This document shows, one piece after another, positions 10,157 to 20,532 of a DNA stretch of 64,000 nt. The notes beneath the pieces were generated by a model, which was given only the letters and a program-made list of their open reading frames with translations, did not search any database and had not been told where the DNA came from. This DNA is from Candidatus Aegiribacteria sp. (GTDB taxonomy: Bacteria; Fermentibacterota; Fermentibacteria; Fermentibacterales; JCC-6), in NCBI GenBank assembly GCA_030620995.1, contig JAUXIK010000003.1, forward strand, positions 22,192 through 86,191, in the 5' to 3' direction. Every line of letters begins with the position of its first letter. The first letter of the stretch is position 1. The translations under genes and the position numbers were made by a program.

Positions 10157-11517
10157 ATAAGATTTTGATAGTCGATGACGATGTTGCCGTAACCAACTAC
10201 TTCATGGTTTTTCTGATGCAGACCGAAGTGTTTGAACCCGCAGTTGTCAACGATTCAAGAGAAGTTGAGACCATTCTTGATAGCGAGCGGTTTGATGTAA
10301 TCATGCTTGATCTTGATATGCCGAACGTAAGCGGGATGGATATCCTCAGAATAATGCAGGAAAAAAGCATAAATATCCCTGTAGTAATCCTTACAGGTGT
10401 CAACGATATTGAGCTTGCAGTTAAGTCGATGAAGCTGGGAGCCTTTGATTACCTGACAAAACCTGTTGACGATGAGTACCTTCTTGAAGTTCTGGATAGA
10501 GCCATAGAATATGGCGCAATGCATGATACCATTGATAAATTGCCCGAGATGCTTTCCAGAGAGGATCTGGATAACAAGGCAGCCTTCGAAAGACTGCCTA
10601 CACAGGATCCTGGCGTGATACGGCTTTTTCATCAGGCTGAGAAAATGGCTAAAGGAGATCTAAGCGTATTCATCTGGGGGGAAAGGGGTACGGGAAAAGA
10701 ATCACTTGCAAGGGCGATTCACAACGCTTCTCCAAGGGTCGACAGACCCTTTATCGCTCTTGACAGCGCTTCTCATTCACCTGAAGAATTCTCTGAGGAG
10801 CTTTTTGGCAGAGCGAGGGACTGGAGCGGAAGAAGCGAGGAGATGCCCGGTTTTCTTGAAACGGCATCCGGTGGAACACTGTTCATCGATAACATCGAAC
10901 ATATGAGCCTGCCGGTTCAGGTAAGACTCAAAAGAGTAATCCAGACAAACGAGTATTACAGGGATAACTCGACAGAGATATTAGGCTGTGATGTTCGTTT
11001 CATAGTGGCTTCCACTCATGATCTTACCAGTTCAAAGTATCGCGATTCCTTTTCGCGGGATCTGCTGTACCATCTTATGGTAAATTCCATCCGGATTCCA
11101 CCACTGAGGGACAGACCTGACGATATTCCGCTGCTGGCGGAATACTTCCTGAAAATGGAGAACGAACGAACAGGAAAAGAACTTGTCGGTATTTCCGACG
11201 ATCTCATGGACCTTTTGCAGAAGTATAGTTTTCCTGACAATATGCAGGAGCTTAGAAATATAATTGCAGGCGCAATTGTGAGCGCTGAAGGAGAATCGAT
11301 TACTCCTGATTTACTCTCCCCATATATCCGCGAACGAATAACACCGGGTTCCATGACAGGTGGATTTACTCCGATAAAGCTTCAGGAAGCAATAATTGAT
11401 TTCGTGACAAAAACGATGGAGTATTGCGGTGGCGATATGAAGGATGCTGCCAGACTTCTTGGCATTTCACAGGACGAACTGGATCAGTATATCGAGCAGG
11501 GTAATTCTTCTGAATAA
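10153..11517 (+). CDS. NtrC-like response regulator with AAA+ domain lacking GAFTGA
   Basis: MLDLDMPNVSG receiver; WGERGTGKESLARAIH; GGTLFIDNIE; overlaps the kinase stop. Confidence 0.88.
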   Translation: MNKILIVDDDVAVTNYFMVFLMQTEVFEPAVVNDSREVETILDSERFDVIMLDLDMPNVSGMDILRIMQEKSINIPVVILTGVNDIELAVKSMKLGAFDYLTKPVDDEYLLEVLDRAIEYGAMHDTIDKLPEMLSREDLDNKAAFERLPTQDPGVIRLFHQAEKMAKGDLSVFIWGERGTGKESLARAIHNASPRVDRPFIALDSASHSPEEFSEELFGRARDWSGRSEEMPGFLETASGGTLFIDNIEHMSLPVQVRLKRVIQTNEYYRDNSTEILGCDVRFIVASTHDLTSSKYRDSFSRDLLYHLMVNSIRIPPLRDRPDDIPLLAEYFLKMENERTGKELVGISDDLMDLLQKYSFPDNMQELRNIIAGAIVSAEGESITPDLLSPYIRERITPGSMTGGFTPIKLQEAIIDFVTKTMEYCGGDMKDAARLLGISQDELDQYIEQGNSSE

Positions 11518-11756
11518 TTTCAGGACAGAAGAATGAAATCGATAAGATTTATGACTTCCGATATTCGAGATTGATCATTGTTTTTGCGGTCCTGTTGAAG
11601 CGTGAATTCCTGAATATCCATGATCTGGAAGGTTTGCAGGAAGAAAAGTTAGAGAAAATACGCGGAATATCCGACTTGTAGAAATTCGTCATGTAAGACC
11701 GGAGGATGAAGTAGTGACATACGCGGTTGATACCGAGTCTGTGAGGGGAGGATTTT

Positions 11757-12167
11757 ATGGGTTATACAGGCTGGATACTGATTCTTTTTGTTCTGGGAAT
11801 AATCAACCTGATTACAGGAGTTAAAGGGATAAGAAGTTTTCTTTCTCAGAACTCATCTATCAGAACGTACCAGAATCTTCAGAGCTTTAAAAGTATGGTG
11901 CGGAAGCAGATGTATCAGACTCTTCTACAATTGGTAATTCTGGGAACTATGACAGTGATAGGGATAATAGGTATTTCTACCGGGAAATTGAATTTTAACG
12001 GAACTTTGCTGTTCCTGCTGCTCAACGTGATAAATATCTTTGCCGGCAAGTGGGGAAAAGTATTTGAGAAGAAGGTGAAATTACTTAAAGTGGAAGATCC
12101 GAATCTTCTTGCCGAGTACAAATCGGTATGCAGTACCTGGGGCAGGAAACCGTTCCCCGACTTCTAG
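11757..12167 (+). CDS. Small predicted membrane protein
   Basis: ATG after SD ggggagga; hydrophobic helices. Confidence 0.6.
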   Translation: MGYTGWILILFVLGIINLITGVKGIRSFLSQNSSIRTYQNLQSFKSMVRKQMYQTLLQLVILGTMTVIGIIGISTGKLNFNGTLLFLLLNVINIFAGKWGKVFEKKVKLLKVEDPNLLAEYKSVCSTWGRKPFPDF

Positions 12168-12245
12168 CAACTTCTAGTGCCACCCACCGTTAAATGTGAC
12201 ATATAGTACTTTCCACTATTAAAGTGAGTGTTCTGTACAGCAATG

Positions 12246-13577
12246 TTAGTATCTGTCCAGATACCTTTCTATTTCCCAGTGATGAATCACCCTGATGTAC
12301 TCTTCCCATTCCCTTCTCTTGTTGTACATGAAATGTTCGTATATGTGCTCTCCCAGTGCCTCAATTATCACATTATCCTTTTCCAGATAGTTGAGGGCTT
12401 CAAAAAGGCTGGAAGGCAGATGATATATCTTCAGTCTTCCTTTCTCACGCTTGCTCATTTTGAAGATATTCCTGTTAACCGGCCTGCCGCAGTCCATTCC
12501 CTTTTCTATTCCGTCCAGACCCGCAGCGAGAAGTACCGTGAGTGCCAGGTAGGGATTGCATGAAGGGTCCGGTACTCTTACCTCACATCTGGTCTCGTTC
12601 CCCTTTCTTGCAGGTACGCGAATGAGAGGAGAACGGTTCTTCTCCGACCAGGCAACGTTTATCGGAGCTTCATAGCCGGGGACAAGTCTTTTATACGAAT
12701 TCACAAGTGGATTGGTTACAGCCACAAATGCTCTTGCATGATGAAGAAGACCGGCAATGAAACCTCTAGCAGAAGACGAAAGACCGTTCTCACCCTCCGG
12801 GTTATCGAAAGCGTTAACTCCTCCAAGTGTGAACAGGGACATATTCATATGCATCCCCGATCCGTTAACATCGGAAAGCGGTTTAGGCATGAATGTCGCA
12901 TGAAGCCCGTGTGAAAGGGCTACTTTCTTAACTACGAATCTGAAGGTAACGATATTGTCGGCTGTCTTCACCGCATCGGTATACCTGAAATCGATTTCAT
13001 GCTGTCCGGGAGCAACCTCGTGATGAGCAGCTTCCACTTCGTACCCCATAGACTCAAGTACCAGAGCTATATCTCGTCTGGCCTCTTCTCCTCTGTCTAC
13101 AGGTGAAAGATCAAAATAGCTTCCCCTGTCGTGCGTTTTAGTGACAGGATTACCGGAAGCATCCATCTGAAAGAGGAAGAATTCCGCTTCAGGACCAGCC
13201 ATTACCCTGTATCCCATTTCCCTTGCCAGTTGAATCTGATTTTTCAGCAGTGTTCTGGGGCATCCCGGAAAAGGATTGCCGTCAGGGTCCGCTACGTCAC
13301 ATATCAGGCGACCGACCTTTCCATGCTCAGTTCTCCACGGAAACACTCCGAATGTTTCAAGATCGGGTATGAGGACCATGTCCGACTCCTCAATTCTTGT
13401 AAATCCTTCGATCGAGGAACCGTCGAACATAACCTGTCCATCAAGAGCTTTACCGAACTGGCTTTCAGGTACTTCAACATTCTTGATAATGCCGTCTATA
13501 TCTGTAAATTGAAGCCGCAGAAAGTGTACGTTATGTTTCTTGCATTCGGATAAAATTGATTCAATTGAAACTGTCAT
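12246..13577 (-). CDS. glnA: Type I glutamine synthetase
   Basis: QFTDIDGIIKNVEVP, MFDGSSIEGF, AGPEAEFFLF, GSGMHMNMSL, NPLVNSYKRLVPGYEAP. Confidence 0.97.
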   Translation of the reverse strand: MTVSIESILSECKKHNVHFLRLQFTDIDGIIKNVEVPESQFGKALDGQVMFDGSSIEGFTRIEESDMVLIPDLETFGVFPWRTEHGKVGRLICDVADPDGNPFPGCPRTLLKNQIQLAREMGYRVMAGPEAEFFLFQMDASGNPVTKTHDRGSYFDLSPVDRGEEARRDIALVLESMGYEVEAAHHEVAPGQHEIDFRYTDAVKTADNIVTFRFVVKKVALSHGLHATFMPKPLSDVNGSGMHMNMSLFTLGGVNAFDNPEGENGLSSSARGFIAGLLHHARAFVAVTNPLVNSYKRLVPGYEAPINVAWSEKNRSPLIRVPARKGNETRCEVRVPDPSCNPYLALTVLLAAGLDGIEKGMDCGRPVNRNIFKMSKREKGRLKIYHLPSSLFEALNYLEKDNVIIEALGEHIYEHFMYNKRREWEEYIRVIHHWEIERYLDRY

Positions 13578-13847
13578 ATGCGACCTTCTTTCATATCAAT
13601 CTACACAATTTAGGGCTAAAACTTAAGCATATTATCCATAAGTCTGCATTTCGACTCCAAAATATATTCAATTCTGCATTATCTGCAACCAGGGTTGAAT
13701 ACGAGTGAACAGTCTGTTGGTAAAAGTGCTGACTACTTGAGTTCGGGTTCCTCCCAGGCAACTACGATTGCCAGGTCGTCTTTTTTAAGAATGTTTCCGC
13801 TATCGCGTCTGGGATTGATACGGATATCGCCTGTTGAGTTAATTCAA

Positions 13848-13900
13848 AGGCGTGTTCAGACAAGACCGTATGAAAGCGAATCCGTGACAGCGCCTTTTTT
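13848..13900 (+). terminator. Candidate intrinsic terminator in the glnA/PMT intergenic region
   Basis: AGGCG-TGT … ACA-G-CGCCT stem followed by a T-run (13895-13900), 18 nt before the next ATG. Confidence 0.45.
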
Positions 13901-13918
13901 CTCTGGTATCTTTACTCA

Positions 13919-15571
13919 ATGTTAAATGTATCCACCAAAAGAATCAGGAAGAACGAATCCAGAATTCTCCTTGTGCTGTTTATGTTGGCTCTGGTTCTGC
14001 GACTCATTGTTATCTTTCATAATCCGATCCCGGCAGGGGATGGCATAGCATCCAATCTTGAGATTGCTGAAAATCTCAGATATGGGAACGGATTCTCAAC
14101 CATGAGAAAATGGACCCTGTTCGATCAGTCACTCGATCCTATCAGGCCTGAATGCAACAGACAGCCAATCATGTCTCTGCTCCTTCTATTACTTTTCACG
14201 ATTACCGGACCCGGATTTCTCCCCGCACAGCTGCTGTCACTGTTAATCGGGCTTGTATGCCTTGCCGTGTGCTGGCTCTGGGCAAGAAAGATTTTCGGAG
14301 TAATTCCAGCATTGATGTCAACAGCTGTTCTTGCAATACATCCGTTGTTTATCTACTATTCGACGCAGCCTGACAGCCTTCTTTTATTCACGGCATTATT
14401 CTTTGCAGCCCTGCTGGCTGCGAACAGGGAGAAAATCACTTTCAGACAGGTAGTTCTTCTGGGCGCTCTATCCGCTCTGGCGTATCTTGCACGGACTCAG
14501 GGAATGCTCCTTGCGTTTTCAATGGGTATCTGGGTTCTTGTAAGGGGCGGCAGCCGGAAGATCTTGAAAATTCTGCTGTTTCTGCTTGTATTCCTGCTTG
14601 CCTGTATGCCCTGGTTCATAAGGAACTCGGAGCAGTTCGGCTCGATGACTTACTCACAGAACAAACTGTTTCTTCTCAACGAGAATCACTGGGCCGCATG
14701 GGAAGTTCGTGAAAGCGCGCCGGGCCCCACGGATATGATCAGATTTCAGGGACCTGCTGCTGTAATAATGTATACCGCAAAAGGGTTTCTGAGAATATTT
14801 GAACCGATTACAACCGGCACATTGCATAGAGGTGAAATTTACGCACAGCCGCCTCTCATCGGTTTCGCGATTCTCGCGTTGCTTGCTTTGAAGAACCGGA
14901 AGCTTCGAAAAAAGATGCTGCTTCCTCTGATAGCAGCTCTTCCGATCATGGCTGTTCTTGTACTGCATGAGCACAGCGGAAGATATCTTGCTTTTCTGAA
15001 TGTTATCGTCATCGCTCTGGGTGTCGCAGGGCTGGGAAGGCTGCTTCAGATGACCGGGAAGCGAACTGCGGCCATCGCAGGTATTCTTCTGATTATTCCA
15101 TTTGCGTTACCCCTTGGTTCCTTATTGATTGCGGATTCATCAGAGAAAGCAGCCGAAGCTGAAGAAGTCGCTGAATGGATTATTGAAAACAGCTCTTCCG
15201 ATGACTGGGTGGTAACATTTCCCGCCGCGGAAATGTACATCTGGAAATACAGACGTCCTACGCTTACAATGCCAAATGATTATGAGATGCTTCTGTGGCC
15301 CTGTCTTGAAGAACATAATGTGCGATTCATTGTTATAGACGGGGATATCAGCTATTTAAGACCCAGATTGTCAACAAGATGGAGAAGAACGCCTGATGGT
15401 CGTGAATGGGAAATCATCGATCCTCCGGATTTCCTTGAAGAGGTTTACAGAACTCGCTCGGGCTTCACCATTGTCTACGAGATGATCGGTGAGGTGCCTG
15501 ATGGATTCATGTATGTGGACAGTCTTCCCCGCGACAACATGCGCGCATTGGTGCCGGGTGGGTCGAACTGA
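13919..15571 (+). CDS. PMT/ArnT-like membrane glycosyltransferase
   Basis: Many TM helices; N-terminal luminal Asp region; IHPLFIYYSTQPDSLLLF. Confidence 0.75.
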   Translation: MLNVSTKRIRKNESRILLVLFMLALVLRLIVIFHNPIPAGDGIASNLEIAENLRYGNGFSTMRKWTLFDQSLDPIRPECNRQPIMSLLLLLLFTITGPGFLPAQLLSLLIGLVCLAVCWLWARKIFGVIPALMSTAVLAIHPLFIYYSTQPDSLLLFTALFFAALLAANREKITFRQVVLLGALSALAYLARTQGMLLAFSMGIWVLVRGGSRKILKILLFLLVFLLACMPWFIRNSEQFGSMTYSQNKLFLLNENHWAAWEVRESAPGPTDMIRFQGPAAVIMYTAKGFLRIFEPITTGTLHRGEIYAQPPLIGFAILALLALKNRKLRKKMLLPLIAALPIMAVLVLHEHSGRYLAFLNVIVIALGVAGLGRLLQMTGKRTAAIAGILLIIPFALPLGSLLIADSSEKAAEAEEVAEWIIENSSSDDWVVTFPAAEMYIWKYRRPTLTMPNDYEMLLWPCLEEHNVRFIVIDGDISYLRPRLSTRWRRTPDGREWEIIDPPDFLEEVYRTRSGFTIVYEMIGEVPDGFMYVDSLPRDNMRALVPGGSN

Positions 15572-15598
15572 CTTATCAGGATTTCCTTCAGCGTATTT

Positions 15599-16687
15599 CT
15601 ATAATTTCGGCGTAATATCTTCGATGTCCTGCCTGTTATTTTTGTCCAGAGGTATATGAAGATAGTCGTTACCGAGGATTGAAAAATCCAGTTCCTTCAT
15701 ATACAAAGCCCGGACACGCCGATTATGCTGAGTATGATAGTAAAGCACGCATTCGGAAAGATCCCAGGCTGTAGTCCATTGTGTAGAACTGCGCATACCT
15801 TCCGTACTGCAGTTGCCATCAGAGCCTTCAGCTGCGCCAAGAGGCACATTGAAATTGTCCAGAATTCTGAATACTTCATATACGGTTTCAGAAGATGTTT
15901 CTGTAGGGCGAGCTGTCTGCGTCCATGCTACAGCACGTACGAACCGTGAAGGTGGCGTAAAGTCACCTGGCAATCCGATCATGCCGCTGCCGGCACCCAG
16001 CGGTGCGAAATCAAGGTTGTCAATTATTCTGTCAGGCAGAGCAACAGGTGAAAGGTTCAGATAATTTCGTAAATTAGTCATGTGCCAATCGAAATTCGGT
16101 GCATTTGTAATGACTCCTAAAGGATTATCGAAAATTCTGATCTCACCATCGATATATTCAATGACAACGGATTCTCCATCCGGATCTGTCACCATCCAGT
16201 GAGCAGCGACCGGAATTCCTATTTCTTCTTCCACTACAGGAACAACCCTGACTTTGCTCATGCCCTTGCGGACCTTATCTACAGTAGCAAACTGTGTAAG
16301 GATAAAGGCTATAACATCGATTGCTGTAATTGAATTATCTGCCTTGTTCGTTTCGTATTCAGAGTAACAGGTAAATCCGGGAAGATAGAACAGGCCAGCC
16401 GCGAGACCTTCCTCGTTCATACCATCACTGAGATAATCTTTTCCATCAGCATCGATCCCGACAACGCCATATTTCGCTTTCCATTTTCTGCCGTTCAACC
16501 CATCCGGGGTTAAACCGGTGAAAGAATATCCGCGAGGAATAACAGCAACGCGGGAATGCATATCGAACGCTCCCCATTCGTTTGTGCGTCCGTAAACAAC
16601 ACTTCTATCAGTTGCTATTAATCTGATTCCGGTGCAGGCCTGGACGGAATTCACATTAGTGCCGGTCATGCTATTATTCTGTTTCAC
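15599..16687 (-). CDS. Linear amide C-N hydrolase (choloylglycine hydrolase family, Ntn)
   Basis: ACTGIRLIATDRSVVYGRTNEW with likely nucleophile Cys; GVITNAPNFDWHMTNLRNY. Confidence 0.88.
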   Translation of the reverse strand: MKQNNSMTGTNVNSVQACTGIRLIATDRSVVYGRTNEWGAFDMHSRVAVIPRGYSFTGLTPDGLNGRKWKAKYGVVGIDADGKDYLSDGMNEEGLAAGLFYLPGFTCYSEYETNKADNSITAIDVIAFILTQFATVDKVRKGMSKVRVVPVVEEEIGIPVAAHWMVTDPDGESVVIEYIDGEIRIFDNPLGVITNAPNFDWHMTNLRNYLNLSPVALPDRIIDNLDFAPLGAGSGMIGLPGDFTPPSRFVRAVAWTQTARPTETSSETVYEVFRILDNFNVPLGAAEGSDGNCSTEGMRSSTQWTTAWDLSECVLYYHTQHNRRVRALYMKELDFSILGNDYLHIPLDKNNRQDIEDITPKL

Positions 16688-16969
16688 TTATTTCTCCATC
16701 TATTTTGATTTGTTGTGATATGCTTGGCTGTAATAATTTTAAAGCGTTTGGGCATCTCGCCTTCTACTTCTACAGGTTAAGACTAATTCCTCATGCAATG
16801 TGTTGTCAACCAAAATAATTTGAGATTCGTTAAACCTGGTTAAACATGAGGGTGTACCGAGTACCTATCATCAGAAGACGTGATCTCTTGTAGTGAAATC
16901 AGTAATCTATTCAGGAGTATTCTTACACAAAGTCCGTTAGAGTGTGAATTTATGAATAGCCTATTGCTA

Positions 16970-17011
16970 TTATGTAGCAGGTACATTATGTAACTACTGC
17001 ATAATAACAGG
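16970..17011. promoter_or_regulatory. Imperfect inverted repeat upstream of the DUF234-type ATPase, possible operator
   Basis: CTATTATGTAGCAGGTAC / GTAACTACTGCATAATAA. Confidence 0.3.
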
Positions 17012-17022
17012 AAGGTTGCGTC

Positions 17023-18414
17023 ATGAGATTGAGTTTTCTGAACAGGCATAGTGAATTGAAAAGGCTTGAAAAAGCTTTCAGTGGAAAGGGATCTTCTTTT
17101 GTCTGCCTTTACGGCAGGAGAAGATGTGGTAAAACGCGTCTGTTGAGGGAATCTCTTGAAACAATCACACATGTCTACTATTCCGGTGCAAAGCGTGAGC
17201 GCAGTGTGCAGCTCGCCTTACTGGCAAGGGATATATCCAGGCTTCTACCAGGATTCGACAGAGTAGAATATCCCGGCTGGGACGAACTGCTCCAGCGATG
17301 GTGTAAAGATGCTCCTCCGGGTGCGGTTCTTGTGCTTGATGAGTTTCCATGGATTGTCGAACAGGCACCGGAGTTGCCCGGAATACTTCAGGAGCACATT
17401 GACCATGATTATGATAGTATAAGGCATTTTGCCGTATGCGGATCATCTCAGAGAGTGATGATGGGACTGCTGCTTGATGCATCCGCACCGCTTTACGGTA
17501 GAGCTACCGAGCTTATCAGGCTCGCTCCGATGGGAATAGAATATCTCGTGGATGCATTGAAGACATCTACTCCACGCCAATCCCTCGAAAACTGGGCCGT
17601 CTGGGGGGGGATACCAAGATACTGGGAGATAGCATCAGACTTCGATGACCTGTGGCAGGCGGTATCAGAAGCAGTTCTCGATCCACTTGGAGTATTTCAC
17701 AGGGAGCCTGAAAATCTTCTTCTGGATGATATGAGAGATCTTGTACAACCGTTATCCATACTGTCCCTGATTGGAAGAGGTTCACATAGATTATCAGAAA
17801 TAGCCGGAGGACTTGGCAAGAAGGCCACATCAATTTCAAGACCCATTTCAAGGCTTCAGGAACTGGATTATGTTGAACGTCGCATACCCTTCGGGCAGTC
17901 ACCTCTTAAATCGAAGCTAAGCTATTACAACCTCAAGGATTCGTTTCTCCGTTTCTGGTTCCGGTTTGTCGAACCGGAGATGTCCCTGCTCGAATCTGGT
18001 GGTAAAGATCTTGTGATGAAGTCTATAAGAACCTCCTGGAATCAGTATCTCGGGTATGTGTGGGAGGATCTTGTAAGAATCAATCTGCCGCGGATGATAA
18101 TCGATAATCGGCGCTGGGGGCCCGCTTCAAGCTGGTGGTCCGGAAGGAGAGAGCGCGGAATAGAACTGGATGTAGTATCAGCAAATCCTGAGAATGACAG
18201 GGAGCTTATTATTGGAGAGGTGAAACTCCGGGTATCCGGGAAAGATATAGAACCCCTGCTCGGAAACCTTCGAAGTAAAGTGAACCACACACCCTTTGCC
18301 TCAGGTGCAGAAACCATAAGATACCGGCTGTTTGTACTTGATAATGATATCAGTCATCCCGAAGTCATTTCAGGAGAACACATCATAACAGCATCCGCGG
18401 GGTCAGGTGGCTGA
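17023..18414 (+). CDS. AAA ATPase of the archaeal-type/DUF234 family
   Basis: FLNRHSELKRLEKAF, CLYGRRRCGKTRLL Walker A, VLDEFPWI; C-terminal nuclease-like ELDVVSANPENDRELIIGEVKL. Confidence 0.88.
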   Translation: MRLSFLNRHSELKRLEKAFSGKGSSFVCLYGRRRCGKTRLLRESLETITHVYYSGAKRERSVQLALLARDISRLLPGFDRVEYPGWDELLQRWCKDAPPGAVLVLDEFPWIVEQAPELPGILQEHIDHDYDSIRHFAVCGSSQRVMMGLLLDASAPLYGRATELIRLAPMGIEYLVDALKTSTPRQSLENWAVWGGIPRYWEIASDFDDLWQAVSEAVLDPLGVFHREPENLLLDDMRDLVQPLSILSLIGRGSHRLSEIAGGLGKKATSISRPISRLQELDYVERRIPFGQSPLKSKLSYYNLKDSFLRFWFRFVEPEMSLLESGGKDLVMKSIRTSWNQYLGYVWEDLVRINLPRMIIDNRRWGPASSWWSGRRERGIELDVVSANPENDRELIIGEVKLRVSGKDIEPLLGNLRSKVNHTPFASGAETIRYRLFVLDNDISHPEVISGEHIITASAGSGG

Positions 18415-18455
18415 AGGCGAATTGATCTATCAAGTTTCCATTCAACGCATCCCTG

Positions 18456-20366
18456 TTATTTTGCTTCTCTTATAATCTGCTTGGCCTCCGAATAAAGCCT
18501 GGCTTTCTGCTGGGCAATGATGAGTTTAACATCAGCCCAGACCAGTCCCTGCGATTCGCCGAATTTCTGAAGAAGGTTCTTCTCACCGCTTGAGAGCCTT
18601 CCGTCCGCAAGAACTACCCTTGCCATTGCTGCGAGAATTTCTCTTGCTTCCTTCTGATTCTGCGGAACAGGGAGTGTTTCCTGTCCGGATGAAACAGTCC
18701 GGATTATGCTGGATAATTTGTCTTCCGGGATATTTCTTGCTTTCGCGAAAGTCGATAGAGCTTCCATTTCCTTGGCATCTACTTCACCATCAGCGTACAT
18801 GGCTGATACCATGGATGAAAGAAGAATTTCGGGTGAAACCAGAGCAGTTCTCTGAATGTCCGTTACGGCCTTTGTTGTTATTCTTGAGGCAGAGAAACGA
18901 TGTACCGATTCCAGAACCCATGTCTGGCTTCCATCGTTCAGGGGTCTCCCGCAGTAGTCACATTTCCCCGTACTGCCGCCTTCGTACGGAGCTCCACAGC
19001 CCGGACAGTGCGAGGAGCGGAAGCAGTTATCAACAGATGTTTTTCTTCCATGCTTTCGAACCAGTGTGTATATCTGTGGTCTGATTGTTTTATAGCCGGT
19101 TGATCGAATCCTGCCATCAGCATTACGCTTTGCGTTAATGCCGGACCATTTTATGAGAATCTCAATTTTGTCCATTCTATTCGGAGTACCTGGAATGATG
19201 CTTTGAACTTCCACCGTTCCAACAGCGGCGTCCTTGAAGAAGAGCCATCCCTCATCGGTCTTTGTATTAGAAAGTTGTTTGCTGAAACTTTCAATGAAAG
19301 AGGGAAGAGCAATTTTCCTTGAGGCGGAAACGTCACCTGTGAACCAGGATTTTATCAGACGCCAGAAAATTACAGAGGTTCTGTCTTCGATGTGCTGGAT
19401 GTTAAATCCTGGATCCAGCGACATCATGCTTTCCTGGCCCGGGATCATGGTTATATCGGATACTACGTTCCACTCGACGGATTGAGTTATTTCTGCCAGT
19501 ACCCAGTCGTATTCTCCACTTGTCAGAATTGAGTCACAGTTTGCGCATTTGCCTGTATCGCTGAGTTCAAGCGCAGCTCCGCAGTTGGGACAGAATCCAT
19601 CTACAAGCCCTTTACCTTTCAGAGTCTGAGCTCCCGGTTTTCGAAGGAAACTCCAGTATTCGGTGAATGAAGCAGATGAGTTTTTCCTGATTCTCTTTCC
19701 GGTTGAAAGATTTACATCAGAGTCATCAGCTCTGGCGTTTATTTCCACATGGATCGTGTCGAAATGCGAATCGCTGAAAACACCTACTATCTTCGAGCTC
19801 TGGACAACTATGTTTTCCATCAGGTTGCGATAGCCTTCAGCTTTCTGCATTTCTATCTGCAGGCTGAATCTTTCATTTATTCCATCGGAAATGAACTGAT
19901 TCACTTTTCCCAGATCCTGACAGGACCATGCCTCCTGAAGGGCAATGAAAGCTTTATTGGTTTTCTGGAGAAAAGCTTCCTTTGTAAATCCCCCATCGCG
20001 CTGTTTCAATGCACTCAGCGCTTCCTGCATCTTCTGTTGTTCCTGCTGTTTGTTCAGTTTTCTCGCACGGGTAATTGTGTGAGTTTCTAATCCTCCCTTT
20101 GCTTTCTTTCCAAACTTAATCATTAGAACGATCACTACAATCAGCAGTGGAATTCCAATAAGTGGTTTGTGAATAGCAAGGCGGATAAGAAGATAGAAAA
20201 GGTATCCTGAACCACCGGAGCCGCCGCTTCCTCCACCGCCTCCGCTGGAACCTCCATAGCTTCCTCCGCCTCCTGCTCTGGCGAAAGAAATTGAAGTAAG
20301 AATGAGCAGAACAGCAATGATAAAAAGCAGTAACAGTCCGTTTCTGTTTCGACCGGGAAGCAACAC
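18456..20366 (-). CDS. Membrane protein with Gly-rich segment, Tim44-like domain, two zinc ribbons and TerB-like C-terminus
   Basis: GGGSYGGSSGGGGGSGG + TM; CPNCGAALELSDTGKCANCDS; CPGCGAPYEGGSTGKCDYCG; MYADGEVDAKEMEAL; GTG start with SD AAGGAGGG. Confidence 0.8.
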   Translation of the reverse strand: MLLPGRNRNGLLLLFIIAVLLILTSISFARAGGGGSYGGSSGGGGGSGGSGGSGYLFYLLIRLAIHKPLIGIPLLIVVIVLMIKFGKKAKGGLETHTITRARKLNKQQEQQKMQEALSALKQRDGGFTKEAFLQKTNKAFIALQEAWSCQDLGKVNQFISDGINERFSLQIEMQKAEGYRNLMENIVVQSSKIVGVFSDSHFDTIHVEINARADDSDVNLSTGKRIRKNSSASFTEYWSFLRKPGAQTLKGKGLVDGFCPNCGAALELSDTGKCANCDSILTSGEYDWVLAEITQSVEWNVVSDITMIPGQESMMSLDPGFNIQHIEDRTSVIFWRLIKSWFTGDVSASRKIALPSFIESFSKQLSNTKTDEGWLFFKDAAVGTVEVQSIIPGTPNRMDKIEILIKWSGINAKRNADGRIRSTGYKTIRPQIYTLVRKHGRKTSVDNCFRSSHCPGCGAPYEGGSTGKCDYCGRPLNDGSQTWVLESVHRFSASRITTKAVTDIQRTALVSPEILLSSMVSAMYADGEVDAKEMEALSTFAKARNIPEDKLSSIIRTVSSGQETLPVPQNQKEAREILAAMARVVLADGRLSSGEKNLLQKFGESQGLVWADVKLIIAQQKARLYSEAKQIIREAK

Positions 20367-20532
20367 AATTACCCTCCTTGAAAAACCATGATATCTCTTG
20401 AATGCTATAGTGTATATTTTTATCATGTATGTGTCCATAGAAGAATTTCAGTAGACTTCGTATTGTTGACGTACAGGTATACTTTATATTCTGTAGAATA
20501 TGACCGGCAAAAACACAGAAAGGATTCTTCAT

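Noticed and set aside
13695-13925. 76-aa plus-strand ORF upstream of the PMT-like gene
   Set aside because: No signal, motif or good SD; region fits an RNA leader/sRNA better
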